A stretch of 44,101 nucleotides of DNA, from NCBI GenBank assembly GCA_020627785.1, contig JAHDGF010000033.1, forward strand, positions 1 to 44,101, read 5' to 3'. A program made the translations under genes and the position numbers. The notes under the pieces were generated by a model. It was not told the origin of the DNA, did not search any database, and saw only the letters and a program-made list of their open reading frames with translations. Source of the stretch: Saprospiraceae bacterium (lineage in GTDB: Bacteria; Bacteroidota; Bacteroidia; Chitinophagales; Saprospiraceae). Below are positions 30,885 through 39,471 of this stretch, piece after piece (the stretch's first letter is position 1; the number at the start of each line of letters is the position of its first letter).

Positions 30885-31331
30885 ATGAAATTTTTCAATT
30901 TATTTTTTGCCCTTGCACTCTGTTGCACTTTTGTTGCTTGTAGTGACTTAGATGAACCTCAAGATCAAATGGAATTAGAATCAGAAGATCGAACCATTGA
31001 TGTTTGCCGTAGATTACTTACAGTGGCTCCTAATACTCCTCCTCCGATGTGCAATACAAATTTAGGTATTACCATTGTAGGTTATGACCTTTCTTCAGGA
31101 CAGTGCTGCATTATTTTAGAATTTCCTCATGAAGGACCTTGGGACTGGTGCATGGTGGGCCCAGAAACTGGACCTCCTTTCCTAGCTCAGTTGGTTAATG
31201 TAATTGGGCCATTAGGTACAACTCCAGTATATCAAGAAAGAATTTGTGTTAATATAGGTTCTAATAACCTATTGGGTATAGAAGATTTGACAACAGGCCA
31301 ATGTCAGTCATTAACTCCGACTGGCTGCTAA
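30885..31331 (+). CDS. Cys-rich lipoprotein, unknown function
   Basis: 148 aa. Lipoprotein signal with lipobox FVAC (C19). The mature part begins with an acidic linker (DLDEPQDQMELESEDR), followed by about 100 residues with cysteines spread as DVCRRL, PPMCNTN, QCCIILEF, DWCMVG, RICVNIG, QCQSL and a C-terminal Cys. No family is recognised. The linker and cysteine layout resemble the next gene, so the two may be a related pair. It has a long structured leader and is closed by a hairpin at 31351-31383. Confidence 0.75.
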   Translation: MKFFNLFFALALCCTFVACSDLDEPQDQMELESEDRTIDVCRRLLTVAPNTPPPMCNTNLGITIVGYDLSSGQCCIILEFPHEGPWDWCMVGPETGPPFLAQLVNVIGPLGTTPVYQERICVNIGSNNLLGIEDLTTGQCQSLTPTGC

Positions 31332-31350
31332 AATTCAATGATATTATCTC

Positions 31351-31383
31351 AAGTATAGGTAGCCTAAAAAGTTACCTATACTT
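31351..31383 (+). terminator. Hairpin between the two Cys-rich lipoprotein genes
   Basis: The arms AAGTATAGGTA (31351-31361) and TACCTATACTT (31373-31383) are perfect 11-base complements around an 11-base loop and are followed by TCTTTATT. It lies 20 bases after one stop and 32 bases before the next ATG, so it may end or attenuate the first gene's transcript. Confidence 0.7.
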
Positions 31384-31415
31384 TCTTTATTAAAAACCGA
31401 CAATACTATTTAAAA

Positions 31416-32174
31416 ATGAAACAAATATTAAGTTTACTTTTTTTAGGATCTATTCTATTCTTGTGCTCGTGCGAAAAGGAATCCATACCTTCTGAAAACC
31501 AAGAAATAACAACCGAAGAAAGAGCCAAACCCTGCTTTACTGCAAATAAATTTAATGAAACCGAAGATGGTTGTTGTCTTTACAATATATGTACTCAATC
31601 TCTAACATTTGGGCAATTCTACATAATGGTACCTGGGCAACCACTTATTCCTCTATCTCCAGAAACTGGGTGTGCAGAAGTCACTGTATGTGGAATCACA
31701 GATGTTACATTAATTGAAATACCAGCATCTGGTGTAATTGAGGTTAAACCAGATGAGAAGTGGTCAAACGGGTGTACAAAAACTCTTTATTGTCATGACA
31801 GAGAAGCCTGTTGTGAGAGTATATGTTTTGACTTTAATCTAGAACCAGAACCACAAGGCTTGTGCACCGATTTTGCTTTTACCTTAGATGGAGATGATAC
31901 ATGCTTTCCAGATGGCATACCTATGACTGTAAATAATCAACTTCCAGTCGATATACCAGGTCCAATAGTTTTTGTCGAAGCCAATAGCCCACATGGAACA
32001 GTAGAGTTATTTGCCGCTGATGAAGCAAATTGGTTTTTCGAATTTTGTTTAAACGACCTTCATCAGGAAAATATAATTGAAATTACCTTTCATGAATTTT
32101 TCTGCGACACAGACATAACAGTAGCTTTCGACTTACTGCAACCAGACGCACCATTTCATCGTAGATGCGATTAA
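31416..32174 (+). CDS. Cys-rich lipoprotein, unknown function
   Basis: 252 aa. Lipoprotein signal with lipobox LCSC (C19), then an acidic Ser/Glu linker (ESIPSENQEITTEERAK). The mature part holds about 18 cysteines in patterns such as DGCCLYNICTQ, GCAEVTVCG, ACCESICFDF and a final RRCD. I see two halves, each opening with a CC-x-IC pattern (residues about 50-110 and 128-240), perhaps two related domains. Predicted as a disulfide-rich surface or periplasmic lipoprotein. No named family is recognised. It lies 84 bases behind the other Cys-rich lipoprotein, separated by a hairpin. Confidence 0.75.
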   Translation: MKQILSLLFLGSILFLCSCEKESIPSENQEITTEERAKPCFTANKFNETEDGCCLYNICTQSLTFGQFYIMVPGQPLIPLSPETGCAEVTVCGITDVTLIEIPASGVIEVKPDEKWSNGCTKTLYCHDREACCESICFDFNLEPEPQGLCTDFAFTLDGDDTCFPDGIPMTVNNQLPVDIPGPIVFVEANSPHGTVELFAADEANWFFEFCLNDLHQENIIEITFHEFFCDTDITVAFDLLQPDAPFHRRCD

Positions 32175-32246
32175 AGGTTGATCTCATTTTTGAAAGAACA
32201 AGTAAAGCTACCTCATAAAAAATTTAAATAGATTTTTAAACAACAT

Positions 32247-32276
32247 GCATGTAATCTCAACATTGAGGTTACATGC
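32247..32276. terminator. Terminator between convergent genes
   Basis: GCATGTAATCTCAA (32247-32260) pairs with TTGAGGTTACATGC (32263-32276) with one wobble, followed by TTTT on the plus strand. It separates the lipoprotein gene from the convergent thioesterase gene. Confidence 0.75.
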
Positions 32277-32289
32277 TTTTGATTAAAAA

Positions 32290-33168
32290 CTATTTCATAA
32301 TCCGGATCAATCCTTCTTGCATCACCGTAGAAATCAATCGACCATACTTATCAAAGATTCTGCCGTAACCCATCCCCCGAGAATTAGAAGCACTCGGGCT
32401 ATCAATCACAAACAACATCCAATCAGAAATATCTACATCCCGATGAAACCTCATGGCATGGTCTAGGCTGGCTAGAAATAATTTATCCAGATTAAATTTT
32501 GTACGATGGGGATATACTGCAGAAAGTAATAAATCATAATCCGAAGTATAAGCAAGAATTTGATGTTTTTCAGGAAGCGTTAATTCAATTTTTTCCTTGG
32601 TACGCATCCACACATTTCTAACCAGAATATCTTTTTGTTCGTCCTCAAAGGCAAGCGGTTCAACTGGCCTAAACTCAAGCGCATATTGTTCTCTCCCTTT
32701 CATCTTACGATGCAGGTCTGGCCGAGTCTTTTCCAAAAGTTCTGCCTGTTCCTTATCAGTCATAAGACTGTCTGGATCTGGCACCTCCGGCATTTGATTT
32801 TGATGATCAAACCCATCTTGCTTTTTTTGAAAAGAAGCGGCCATTACAAAAATTGCCTTACCATTCTGTATCGCTGACACCCGTCGCGTTGAAAAGCTGC
32901 CACCATCTCGAGTTGAATCTACTCGATAGATAATAGGCTTAGTTACATCGCCAGGCAATATGAAATAACCATGTAATGAATGTGCCAGTCGATCCTGATC
33001 TACAGATTGATAGGCAGCATTTAAAGCCTGCCCCAAAACCTGACCTCCAAAAACTCTTTCCCAAGGTGTGATTAAATTATTTCCCCTGAATAAATTAACA
33101 TCTAATTTCTCAAGAGTTAATAAATTCTTGAGGTCATTTATGCTCTCTATAATTTTTAAATTTTCCAT
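32290..33168 (-). CDS. tesB: Acyl-CoA thioesterase II (TesB family)
   Basis: 292 aa from ATG 33168; an ATG at 33201 gives 11 more residues but lengthens the overlap with the upstream gene. Two hot-dog domains: the first with ERVFGGQVLGQALNAAYQSV and HSLHGYFILPGD, the second with the catalytic aspartate in LASLDHAMRFHR, the SNSRGMGYG loop, and the catalytic glutamine in VMQEGLIR. This matches the Asp/Thr(Ser)/Gln triad of E. coli TesB. It hydrolyses a broad range of acyl-CoA to free acid and CoA in the cytoplasm. Its start lies inside the 3' end of the crotonase gene (35-base overlap in another frame), so the two are co-transcribed and coupled. Confidence 0.92.
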   Translation of the reverse strand: MENLKIIESINDLKNLLTLEKLDVNLFRGNNLITPWERVFGGQVLGQALNAAYQSVDQDRLAHSLHGYFILPGDVTKPIIYRVDSTRDGGSFSTRRVSAIQNGKAIFVMAASFQKKQDGFDHQNQMPEVPDPDSLMTDKEQAELLEKTRPDLHRKMKGREQYALEFRPVEPLAFEDEQKDILVRNVWMRTKEKIELTLPEKHQILAYTSDYDLLLSAVYPHRTKFNLDKLFLASLDHAMRFHRDVDISDWMLFVIDSPSASNSRGMGYGRIFDKYGRLISTVMQEGLIRIMK

Positions 33169-33934
33169 CTCTCTTTTGAATACTAGAGAAAACAGCCTCA
33201 AGCTGATTATGTTTCCCCAAAATCACTTCCTGTTCAACGGATTCCATTTTCAATCCATCCGCTACCGATAAATAGGGAGCTTGATTAAACATCTTTTTTG
33301 ATTTAACAATGGCAGAAGGGTTTTTACCAGCTATTTCTTTTGCCAACGAGCGTGCATCTTCCAATGGATTTTCTGTGACATGCGTAGCAAAACCATACTC
33401 CACAGCCTGACTACCAGAAAATTCTCTATGTGTATAGGTCAATTCTCTAATAATATCTTCTCGCACATTATGTCTCCATAATTGAGATCCAGCCATGTCA
33501 GGAATAATTCCCCACTTCATCTCAAGAATACTCAATCGAGCATCAGGAGTAATGTATTTTATATCTGCACCAGACATTACATTCAACCCTCCACCAAAGC
33601 AAATACCGTGAACTGCAGCGATCACTGGTACATCTAAATCTCTCCAGACCCAGGCACATTGTTGCCATTTATTGGCCACTCCATGTGTGCGCTCCACCAC
33701 ATTTTGAACCCCATTAGAACTTGGGTCAAAATTGCTTAAGTCTATGCCCGCACAAAAAGCCCTCCCTTCTCCTCGCAATATCACCACCCGGATTTCTTCA
33801 TCGTTTTGAATCTCCTCACCAGCAGCAATAATTGCTTCAATCATTGCTTCATCTAAGGCATTCAACTTATCCGTACGATTGAGAATAACCTCTGCAATGT
33901 GTGCTTCTTTCTTAATAATTACTCTGTCTTCCAT
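33134..33934 (-). CDS. Enoyl-CoA hydratase/isomerase (crotonase) family protein
   Basis: 266 aa. Crotonase oxyanion-hole blocks FCAGIDLSNF (near 60-69) and GICFGGGLNVMSGADI (near 109-124) are present. The usual glutamate after GGG is replaced (GGGLNV), while an aspartate sits in GIIPDMAG near 145-149, as in dienoyl-CoA isomerase-type members. The protein is therefore more likely an isomerase or another crotonase than a standard hydratase. It is the first gene of a two-gene unit with tesB and overlaps it. Its promoter lies in the 166-base gap shared with the DUF1761 gene. Confidence 0.85.
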   Translation of the reverse strand: MEDRVIIKKEAHIAEVILNRTDKLNALDEAMIEAIIAAGEEIQNDEEIRVVILRGEGRAFCAGIDLSNFDPSSNGVQNVVERTHGVANKWQQCAWVWRDLDVPVIAAVHGICFGGGLNVMSGADIKYITPDARLSILEMKWGIIPDMAGSQLWRHNVREDIIRELTYTHREFSGSQAVEYGFATHVTENPLEDARSLAKEIAGKNPSAIVKSKKMFNQAPYLSVADGLKMESVEQEVILGKHNQLEAVFSSIQKRDGKFKNYREHK

Positions 33935-34100
33935 TGTTAAAATTTACAGCCCAAAGATAGTAGTAGTTCAAGCAATTATGGGCTTATTTTAAATTCTCTT
34001 AAATTGTTAGAATGATATCAAGCAAAAAAATAAATACCTACAATCAAGCTTCTCTCAGTTTTTTTCTATCTTTTAAATTATTTCATCAAAACAACTTAGA

Positions 34101-34544
34101 ATGACACCAGAAATTAATTGGTTAGCTATCCTTGTCGCTGGCCTTATTCCTAGTATTGTAGGGTTTATTTATTATGGTCCAGTTTTTGGAAAGCAATGGC
34201 TTTCATCCTTGGGCAAAACTGAAGCTGAAATGGAACCCTCCAACCCAGCAGTAACTTATGGCTTAGCAACCTTAACTTCTCTTTTACTTGCTTTTTCAAT
34301 GAACGCACTCATTCAATTCCTTCATAGAGATTTAAACGATGCTGGAGAACTAGTTTTTAGTAGTCATAACACATTTGGGCATGGTGCAATGCATGGAGCT
34401 TTCATGTGTATTTTTGTGGCACTTCCTCCTTTAATTTCAATGGCTCTTTATCACAAAATGCCAGGAAAAACCATTCTTATGAATGTTGTTTTTTGGATCT
34501 TATGTTTTGCGATAATGGGTGGAATATTGGATGTTTGGAAATAA
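34101..34544 (+). CDS. DUF1761 family membrane protein
   Basis: 147 aa with four predicted transmembrane helices (about 7-27, 51-70, 96-116, 125-143). The WLAILVAGLIPSIVGFIYYGP opening (read in two parts) and FGKQWLSSLGKTEAEM segment match DUF1761, a widespread family of four-helix inner-membrane proteins with no known function. It stands alone and ends in a hairpin that overlaps the stop of the convergent gene. Confidence 0.8.
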   Translation: MTPEINWLAILVAGLIPSIVGFIYYGPVFGKQWLSSLGKTEAEMEPSNPAVTYGLATLTSLLLAFSMNALIQFLHRDLNDAGELVFSSHNTFGHGAMHGAFMCIFVALPPLISMALYHKMPGKTILMNVVFWILCFAIMGGILDVWK

Positions 34545-34547
34545 ATT

Positions 34548-34585
34548 ATTTTAGGTGCTGTATTATAAAATATGGCACCTAAAAT
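34548..34585. terminator. Terminator hairpin between convergent genes
   Basis: ATTTTAGGTGC (34548-34558) and GCACCTAAAAT (34575-34585) are perfect 11-base complements around a 16-base loop. The right arm covers the stop codon of the minus-strand oxidase gene, so the hairpin can end transcripts from both sides. Confidence 0.7.
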
Positions 34586-35961
34586 ACTTTGCCCGGATTT
34601 AAAATCCCTTTCGGATCCATTGTCTTTTTTATTTGTTTCATCAAACCTATTTCTGCCTCCGTCCGGCACAACTTAAGATATGCTTTCTTATGAAGTCCGA
34701 TGCCATGCTCGGCAGAAACGGAACCACCTACTTCCATTAACGGACCATATATAATATCATTTATAGCTTCTGTTAGCTGCTTTCGCAAATGTTCTTTCTC
34801 AACCACAAAGTGAATGTTCCCATCAGCAATATGTCCAAAGCTGATAACCTTTCCTACGCCTTCCAATGAATGAAGTTTACTGAGCATATCATCTACCATA
34901 TTTCCAATCAATGGAATTGGTAAGCTGATATCAAAGTGTTGATCATGCTTCATCTGAGAAACCACTGCATGAACATCTTCTCTAATTTTCCAAAACCAAT
35001 CAAGATCTGCATGAGTATTTGCAAAAACTGCTTCCTCAATAATTCCTTTTGTAAATGCTTCTTCAGCTAAGGCTTCAATCCGAGCCTTATCCTTTTCAAG
35101 ATCAGAACCCAAGGCTTCGATTAGAACATAATACTTATAACCTTGAGGTATCGGTGGTTTAGAAAGTGCAGGTGCTGTGGTTGCAAGGGTATAATAATTA
35201 TCCCACATCAATTCATAACCACTTAGAATTCCACCCAATCCACCATCCATGTGCTTTAAAAAAGAAACGACCTGATCAAATTCATTCATCGCAACAAATG
35301 CACTAGCCCTACTCTTAGGTGCTTCAACCAATTTCAGAACAGCTTTTGTAATAACACCCAAAGTTCCTTCTGACCCCACAAATAATTGTTTCAAATCATA
35401 GGCGGAATTATCCTTAATGATTTTCTTCATGGAAGAAATAATGGTACCATCTGCTAGAACTGCTTCGACACCTAACACAAGACTACGCGTCATCCCATAT
35501 CGAAATACACGAAGACCACCTGCATTACTTGCAATGACTCCACCGATTCTTGCAGTTCCCTTGGCACCAAAATTTAAGGGAAATAATAAATCATGTTTAG
35601 CCGCTTCTTGTTGCACCTCTTCCAAAATCACCCCCGATTGAACGGTGATTGTTCGACTCATCGGATCAACCTCTTCTATCTGGTTTAATTTTTCTGTTGA
35701 AATGATAACCTCGTTTCCAGTTGTTTCAGTTCCACCCACCAGATTTGTCAATCCACCAAAAGCAATAACTGGCTGATTATGCTCATGGCAAATTTTAAGA
35801 ATTTTTGAAACCTCATCGGTACTTGTTGGCATGATCAAAGCAACTGCATTAAGAGATTCACTCATCCGCCATATGTGATGATAGCGATTAGCTAATTCAT
35901 CTCCAATGAGAACCTTATCCCTCCCCAAACTTTCGATCAGCAGTTTCTGAATCGTTTTCAT
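34579..35961 (-). CDS. FAD-linked 2-hydroxyacid oxidase/dehydrogenase (GlcD / D-2-hydroxyglutarate dehydrogenase type)
   Basis: 460 aa. The N-terminal FAD-binding domain shows PVIAFGGLTNLVGG (near 65-78), ARIGGVIASNAGGLRVFRYG (near 138-157) and LFVGSEGTLGVITKAVL (near 190-206). The C-terminal domain ends with the metal/substrate blocks ISFGHIADGNIHF and SAEHGIGLHKKAYL. The family covers glycolate oxidase GlcD, D-lactate dehydrogenase and D-2-hydroxyglutarate dehydrogenase; they cannot be separated here. It is last in a four-gene operon behind succinate-semialdehyde dehydrogenase (15 bases apart), so a C4-C5 2-hydroxyacid is an attractive substrate. The first gene of the operon encodes a cytochrome c. 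Confidence 0.87.
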   Translation of the reverse strand: MKTIQKLLIESLGRDKVLIGDELANRYHHIWRMSESLNAVALIMPTSTDEVSKILKICHEHNQPVIAFGGLTNLVGGTETTGNEVIISTEKLNQIEEVDPMSRTITVQSGVILEEVQQEAAKHDLLFPLNFGAKGTARIGGVIASNAGGLRVFRYGMTRSLVLGVEAVLADGTIISSMKKIIKDNSAYDLKQLFVGSEGTLGVITKAVLKLVEAPKSRASAFVAMNEFDQVVSFLKHMDGGLGGILSGYELMWDNYYTLATTAPALSKPPIPQGYKYYVLIEALGSDLEKDKARIEALAEEAFTKGIIEEAVFANTHADLDWFWKIREDVHAVVSQMKHDQHFDISLPIPLIGNMVDDMLSKLHSLEGVGKVISFGHIADGNIHFVVEKEHLRKQLTEAINDIIYGPLMEVGGSVSAEHGIGLHKKAYLKLCRTEAEIGLMKQIKKTMDPKGILNPGKVF

Positions 35962-35976
35962 AATGTTATTTCTGAA

Positions 35977-37410
35977 TTACGAATTAATTCCTGCCCAACA
36001 CATATATTTAATGTTGAGATAATCATCCATACCATACTTAGATCCTTCTCTACCAAAACCACTTTCTTTGACACCACCGAATGGCGCTACAGCAGAAGAA
36101 ATATTGCCAGTATTAATCCCGACCATCCCAAACTCTAATGCTTCAGCTACTCTCCAGATCTGGGCATAGTCTCTTCCATAAAAATAAGAAGCTAAACCGT
36201 AACTGGTTTTATTGGCAAGTGCAATAACCTCTTGCTCTTCTTTGAATTTATATACAGCAGCCACAGGCCCAAATATTTCTTCAGAGAAAATATCCATAGT
36301 ACTATTTACATCACAGACAAGTGCAGGGTTTCTCATCAATCCCTGATCAGTTTTACTGTCAGTTTCTATCATCGCTCCTTTCTGTTTAGCATCTAAGAGC
36401 AATCGATCAAGCTTGGAAACTGCAGCCTCATTAATCATAGGTCCAATATCTGTTCCCCTCTCTAAACCATCGCCTAATTTCAATTGAGATATTTTTTCTT
36501 TCAAGCCAGAAACGAAAGCATCATGAACTTGCTCATGCACAAATATCCGATTGGTAGAGATACATGTCTGGCCAACATTTCGAAATTTTGAAGCCATACA
36601 TCCTTCAATTGCTTCTTCTACATTTGCATCAGCAAAAACAATAAAAGGAGCATTACCTCCTAACTCTAAGCTTAATTTCTTTAATTGATCTGCAGACTGC
36701 TTCATCAATATTTTACCCACTCTCGTCGAACCGGTAAAGGAAATTTTCTTTACGGCAGGATGGGAAGTAAACACCTCCCCTATCAGCGCGGGTTGACTAC
36801 TAGGGATAAGATTTATAACACCAGGCGGAAACCCAGCAAGCTCTGCTAATTCTACCAAGGCTATGGCAGAAAGAGGGGTAAGCTCTGATGGCTTAAGAAC
36901 GATGGTGCAGCCAGCAGCTAAAGCCGGAGCAATCTTTCGAGTAATCATTGCACTAGGAAAATTCCATGGTGTGATTGCGGCTACCACTCCTAGGGGTTGC
37001 TTAATAACAGTAATCCGAAGATCCGAGCGGTGTCCAGGTATCGTGTCTCCATACACTCGTTTTGCTTCTTCAGCAAACCACTCAACAAAACTAGCTCCAT
37101 ACTTAACTTCACCTAAGGCTTCCGCAAAGGGCTTTCCTTGCTCAGTAGTTAAAATCTTAGCTAAGGTCTTAGAATGTTCTAATTGTAATTGATACCATTT
37201 CTTTAAAATTCTACTTCGCTTGCCTGCTGAAAATTTACTCCACTCTTTAAAAGCTTCTGCCGCAGCATTGATCGCGAGCGTGGCATGCTCCGAGTTACAG
37301 TCTGAAACGGTAGAAATAACTTGTGAACTAAATGGATTGGTAACCTCAAATTGCACAGCGGATTCTACCCATTCACCATTTATGAAAGCCGATCTTTTTT
37401 TAAACTCCAT
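35977..37410 (-). CDS. gabD: NAD(P)-dependent succinate-semialdehyde dehydrogenase (GabD type)
   Basis: 477 aa, the usual ALDH length. Cofactor and active-site blocks: ITPWNFPSAMITRKIAPALAAG (near 143-164, read in parts), SFTGSTRVGK (near 223-232), the general base in LELGGNAPF (E near 250) and the nucleophile in NVGQTCISTNR (C near 284). The sequence is closest to the GabD group, which oxidises succinate semialdehyde to succinate; other semialdehydes are possible. It lies 3 bases after the hydratase gene, which supports a lower pathway that ends in succinate semialdehyde. Confidence 0.88.
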   Translation of the reverse strand: MEFKKRSAFINGEWVESAVQFEVTNPFSSQVISTVSDCNSEHATLAINAAAEAFKEWSKFSAGKRSRILKKWYQLQLEHSKTLAKILTTEQGKPFAEALGEVKYGASFVEWFAEEAKRVYGDTIPGHRSDLRITVIKQPLGVVAAITPWNFPSAMITRKIAPALAAGCTIVLKPSELTPLSAIALVELAELAGFPPGVINLIPSSQPALIGEVFTSHPAVKKISFTGSTRVGKILMKQSADQLKKLSLELGGNAPFIVFADANVEEAIEGCMASKFRNVGQTCISTNRIFVHEQVHDAFVSGLKEKISQLKLGDGLERGTDIGPMINEAAVSKLDRLLLDAKQKGAMIETDSKTDQGLMRNPALVCDVNSTMDIFSEEIFGPVAAVYKFKEEQEVIALANKTSYGLASYFYGRDYAQIWRVAEALEFGMVGINTGNISSAVAPFGGVKESGFGREGSKYGMDDYLNIKYMCWAGINS

Positions 37411-37413
37411 GAC

Positions 37414-38190
37414 TTAGTCATCAAATGAAACAGAAACTCTTCCCAACCCTTCAATCAAAACTGAGAATTTATCTCCTGCATTAACTGCACACATCGGGCC
37501 TAAGGCTCCCGAAAGAATTAAATCACCTGCTTGCAATGGTTGGCCATATTCATACATTTTATTCGCGAGCCAAAGTGTCGCGTTTAAAGGTGAACCTAAA
37601 GAGTCTGCACCTGTGCCTTCAGAAACAAGTGCATCACCTTTGTACATTTTCATTTGGCAATGGACCACATCAAATTCATCCAAGGTCTTAGGAGTATGAC
37701 CTACTACAAAATGACTAGCCGATGCATTGTCTGCAATAGTATCTGTAATTTTTATATCCCAGTCAGAAATTCTACTCCCAACAATCTCCATGGCAGGAAG
37801 TGCATAATCAATACAACTCATAAGATCTATAATTCCTAAGTCAGGAACATCCAAATCTTCTCCTAACACGAATGCAATTTCTGCTTCAATTTTAGGCTGC
37901 ATCATTTCTTGAATGCTTATGGATTGACCATTCAAAATTTCTTTGTCATGAAATAAAATGCCGAAATCAGGTTGATCAACGCCAAGCTGCTTCTGCACAG
38001 CAAAGCTGGTTAAACCAATTTTTTTTCCCACCATTCTTGCGCCTTCATTTAGCCGAATTTGGGTATTAATCTCTTGAATCTTATAGGCAAGGTCAATGTC
38101 CTCTAAACCTATTTCAGTCCGTAACGGAGGTATAGTTATCCGAGTTTCTGATGCCTTTCTTAATCGTTCAGCATATTTTTCTGCGCTCAT
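37414..38190 (-). CDS. 2-keto-4-pentenoate hydratase / 2-oxohept-4-ene-1,7-dioate hydratase family protein
   Basis: 258 aa. The MhpD/HpaH family signature is clear: GKKIGLTSFAVQKQLGVDQP (near 53-72), the metal-ligand region PKIEAEIAFVLGEDL (near 100-114), a DTIADNASASHFVVG block and the ending AGDLILSGALGPM. Members add water to 2-oxo-pentenoate or 2-oxo-heptenedioate in meta ring-cleavage pathways, and close relatives decarboxylate 2-oxo-hexenedioate. The next enzyme, an aldolase (MhpE or HpaI type), is absent from the window. Succinate-semialdehyde dehydrogenase directly downstream fits the homoprotocatechuate branch, in which pyruvate and succinate semialdehyde are made. Confidence 0.85.
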   Translation of the reverse strand: MSAEKYAERLRKASETRITIPPLRTEIGLEDIDLAYKIQEINTQIRLNEGARMVGKKIGLTSFAVQKQLGVDQPDFGILFHDKEILNGQSISIQEMMQPKIEAEIAFVLGEDLDVPDLGIIDLMSCIDYALPAMEIVGSRISDWDIKITDTIADNASASHFVVGHTPKTLDEFDVVHCQMKMYKGDALVSEGTGADSLGSPLNATLWLANKMYEYGQPLQAGDLILSGALGPMCAVNAGDKFSVLIEGLGRVSVSFDD

Positions 38191-38195
38191 TTATA

Positions 38196-38738
38196 TTACT
38201 TTCGAAATCCTTCGATGTACTTTGCAACGGCTACAATTTCAGCTTCCGAAAGTATGTCTTTAAATGGTGTCATTAATCCTTTACCAAAGTATAATTGAGC
38301 AACACTTTCTTCTAATGGAATCTTACTAGCTGTCAATTTTTTTGCTCCATTGATTGACATGTTCCCTTTAAATCCGTGGCAAGTAGCACAATGCATTTTG
38401 AATTTCTTTTTAGAGTCCACCTCGGCGATCTCCTTTTTCTTTACACCCTTGATTATTTCTTTTGCTTTTTTCAGCTGTTCCGGAGATACACCTTCATCTT
38501 GTTGCTCTTCTACGGGTTTGTTTTTGTCTGATGCTATTTTATTGCTTTCAGCCACTTTGTCCGCTTCTACTTTTACCATTTCTTGAGATTTTACCTCACT
38601 TGTAGAGCTTTTCTGAATTTCTGCTTTTTTAGTCTCAGCTGTTTGAGCTTTTTGGGTTGGCTTAGGGCCTTCACTTCCGCAGGCCATCAAAAGCGATAAT
38701 ACAAGGACTATGAAAAAGTTTAATTTATATATTGCCAT
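38196..38738 (-). CDS. Monohaem cytochrome c lipoprotein with charged linker
   Basis: 180 aa from ATG 38738; an upstream in-frame ATG at 38768 would spoil the signal peptide. The lipobox is LMAC (C20). Residues 25-110 are a low-complexity linker rich in Lys, Glu, Ser and Ala with no fixed fold. The cytochrome domain starts near 110: haem site CATCH at 117-121, and M156 in GKGLMTPF as likely sixth ligand. The small domain is of the cytochrome c class I type (cbb3-associated and related). It is first in a four-gene operon, 5 bases before the hydratase gene. It may accept electrons from a dehydrogenase, but the operon's oxidase lacks an export signal, so a direct link is doubtful. Confidence 0.83.
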   Translation of the reverse strand: MAIYKLNFFIVLVLSLLMACGSEGPKPTQKAQTAETKKAEIQKSSTSEVKSQEMVKVEADKVAESNKIASDKNKPVEEQQDEGVSPEQLKKAKEIIKGVKKKEIAEVDSKKKFKMHCATCHGFKGNMSINGAKKLTASKIPLEESVAQLYFGKGLMTPFKDILSEAEIVAVAKYIEGFRK

Positions 38739-38901
38739 GGTATTTTTGATTTTTGTCGAAGATAACAAAGTAAAAAATTCTTAAAGAGCTATCCCTTGAC
38801 AAAAGAAGCTATTTTAAGTTTCGTTAATTTGAAATGTTAAAATTTTGAAGATATAATTATATTGTGAATGGATATCCTTCATCAAAAGTAAAAATCTCAA
38901 T

Positions 38902-39471
38902 ATGTTCAATGCCAGCAATCATTTATATTTTACAATTATATGTTTTTTAATCATCTCATTATTAGTGAGTTGTAATTCTAATAAAATGGAAAAAATGGAG
39001 AGTCATCAAAATGTAGAGTGGAAATCACTAACCCAAGACGGATATTCTCTGACATTTCCAGAAAATTGGAAGCTAGATATATCTGGAAAGAGTGGCACTA
39101 GTTTTCTTTTATATGCCCCTACCGTTGGAGCCTCAGTTGGCTTTAAATCGAATATAAATATGATTAAAAGAGCGCTAAATGATGATAGAATAGACTTGGC
39201 AACATATGCTAAAGGAGCAGAAGAACAAATCCAAAAAGCCAATCCTGAAAAAATTGTCGTAAACTCTGGAGGATCAGCCAATGGAAAAGATTATCATAAA
39301 ATCATCTATACTGCAAAAAAACAGGGATACGACTTAGTATTTCATCAACAGTTTTGGGTAGAAAACTCAACCTCTTATGTATTAACAATGACTGCTCTTG
39401 CGGATGACTATACCCGTATAAAAGATGATGTAGCTAAGATTATGGATGGCTTCCAGATCACTGGAATTTAA
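38902..39471 (+). CDS. DcrB/PsbP-like lipoprotein
   Basis: 189 aa. Lipoprotein signal with lipobox LVSC (C24). The mature protein reads like the DcrB/DUF1795/PsbP fold: YSLTFPENWKLDISGKSGTS near 48-67, a central RIDLATYAKGAEEQI helix, and the ending FVENSTSYVLTMTALADD (approximate) with a final MDGFQITGI. Members are small periplasmic lipoproteins of unclear role. The last codons overlap the stop of the convergent kinase gene by 4 bases. Confidence 0.75.
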   Translation: MFNASNHLYFTIICFLIISLLVSCNSNKMEKMESHQNVEWKSLTQDGYSLTFPENWKLDISGKSGTSFLLYAPTVGASVGFKSNINMIKRALNDDRIDLATYAKGAEEQIQKANPEKIVVNSGGSANGKDYHKIIYTAKKQGYDLVFHQQFWVENSTSYVLTMTALADDYTRIKDDVAKIMDGFQITGI

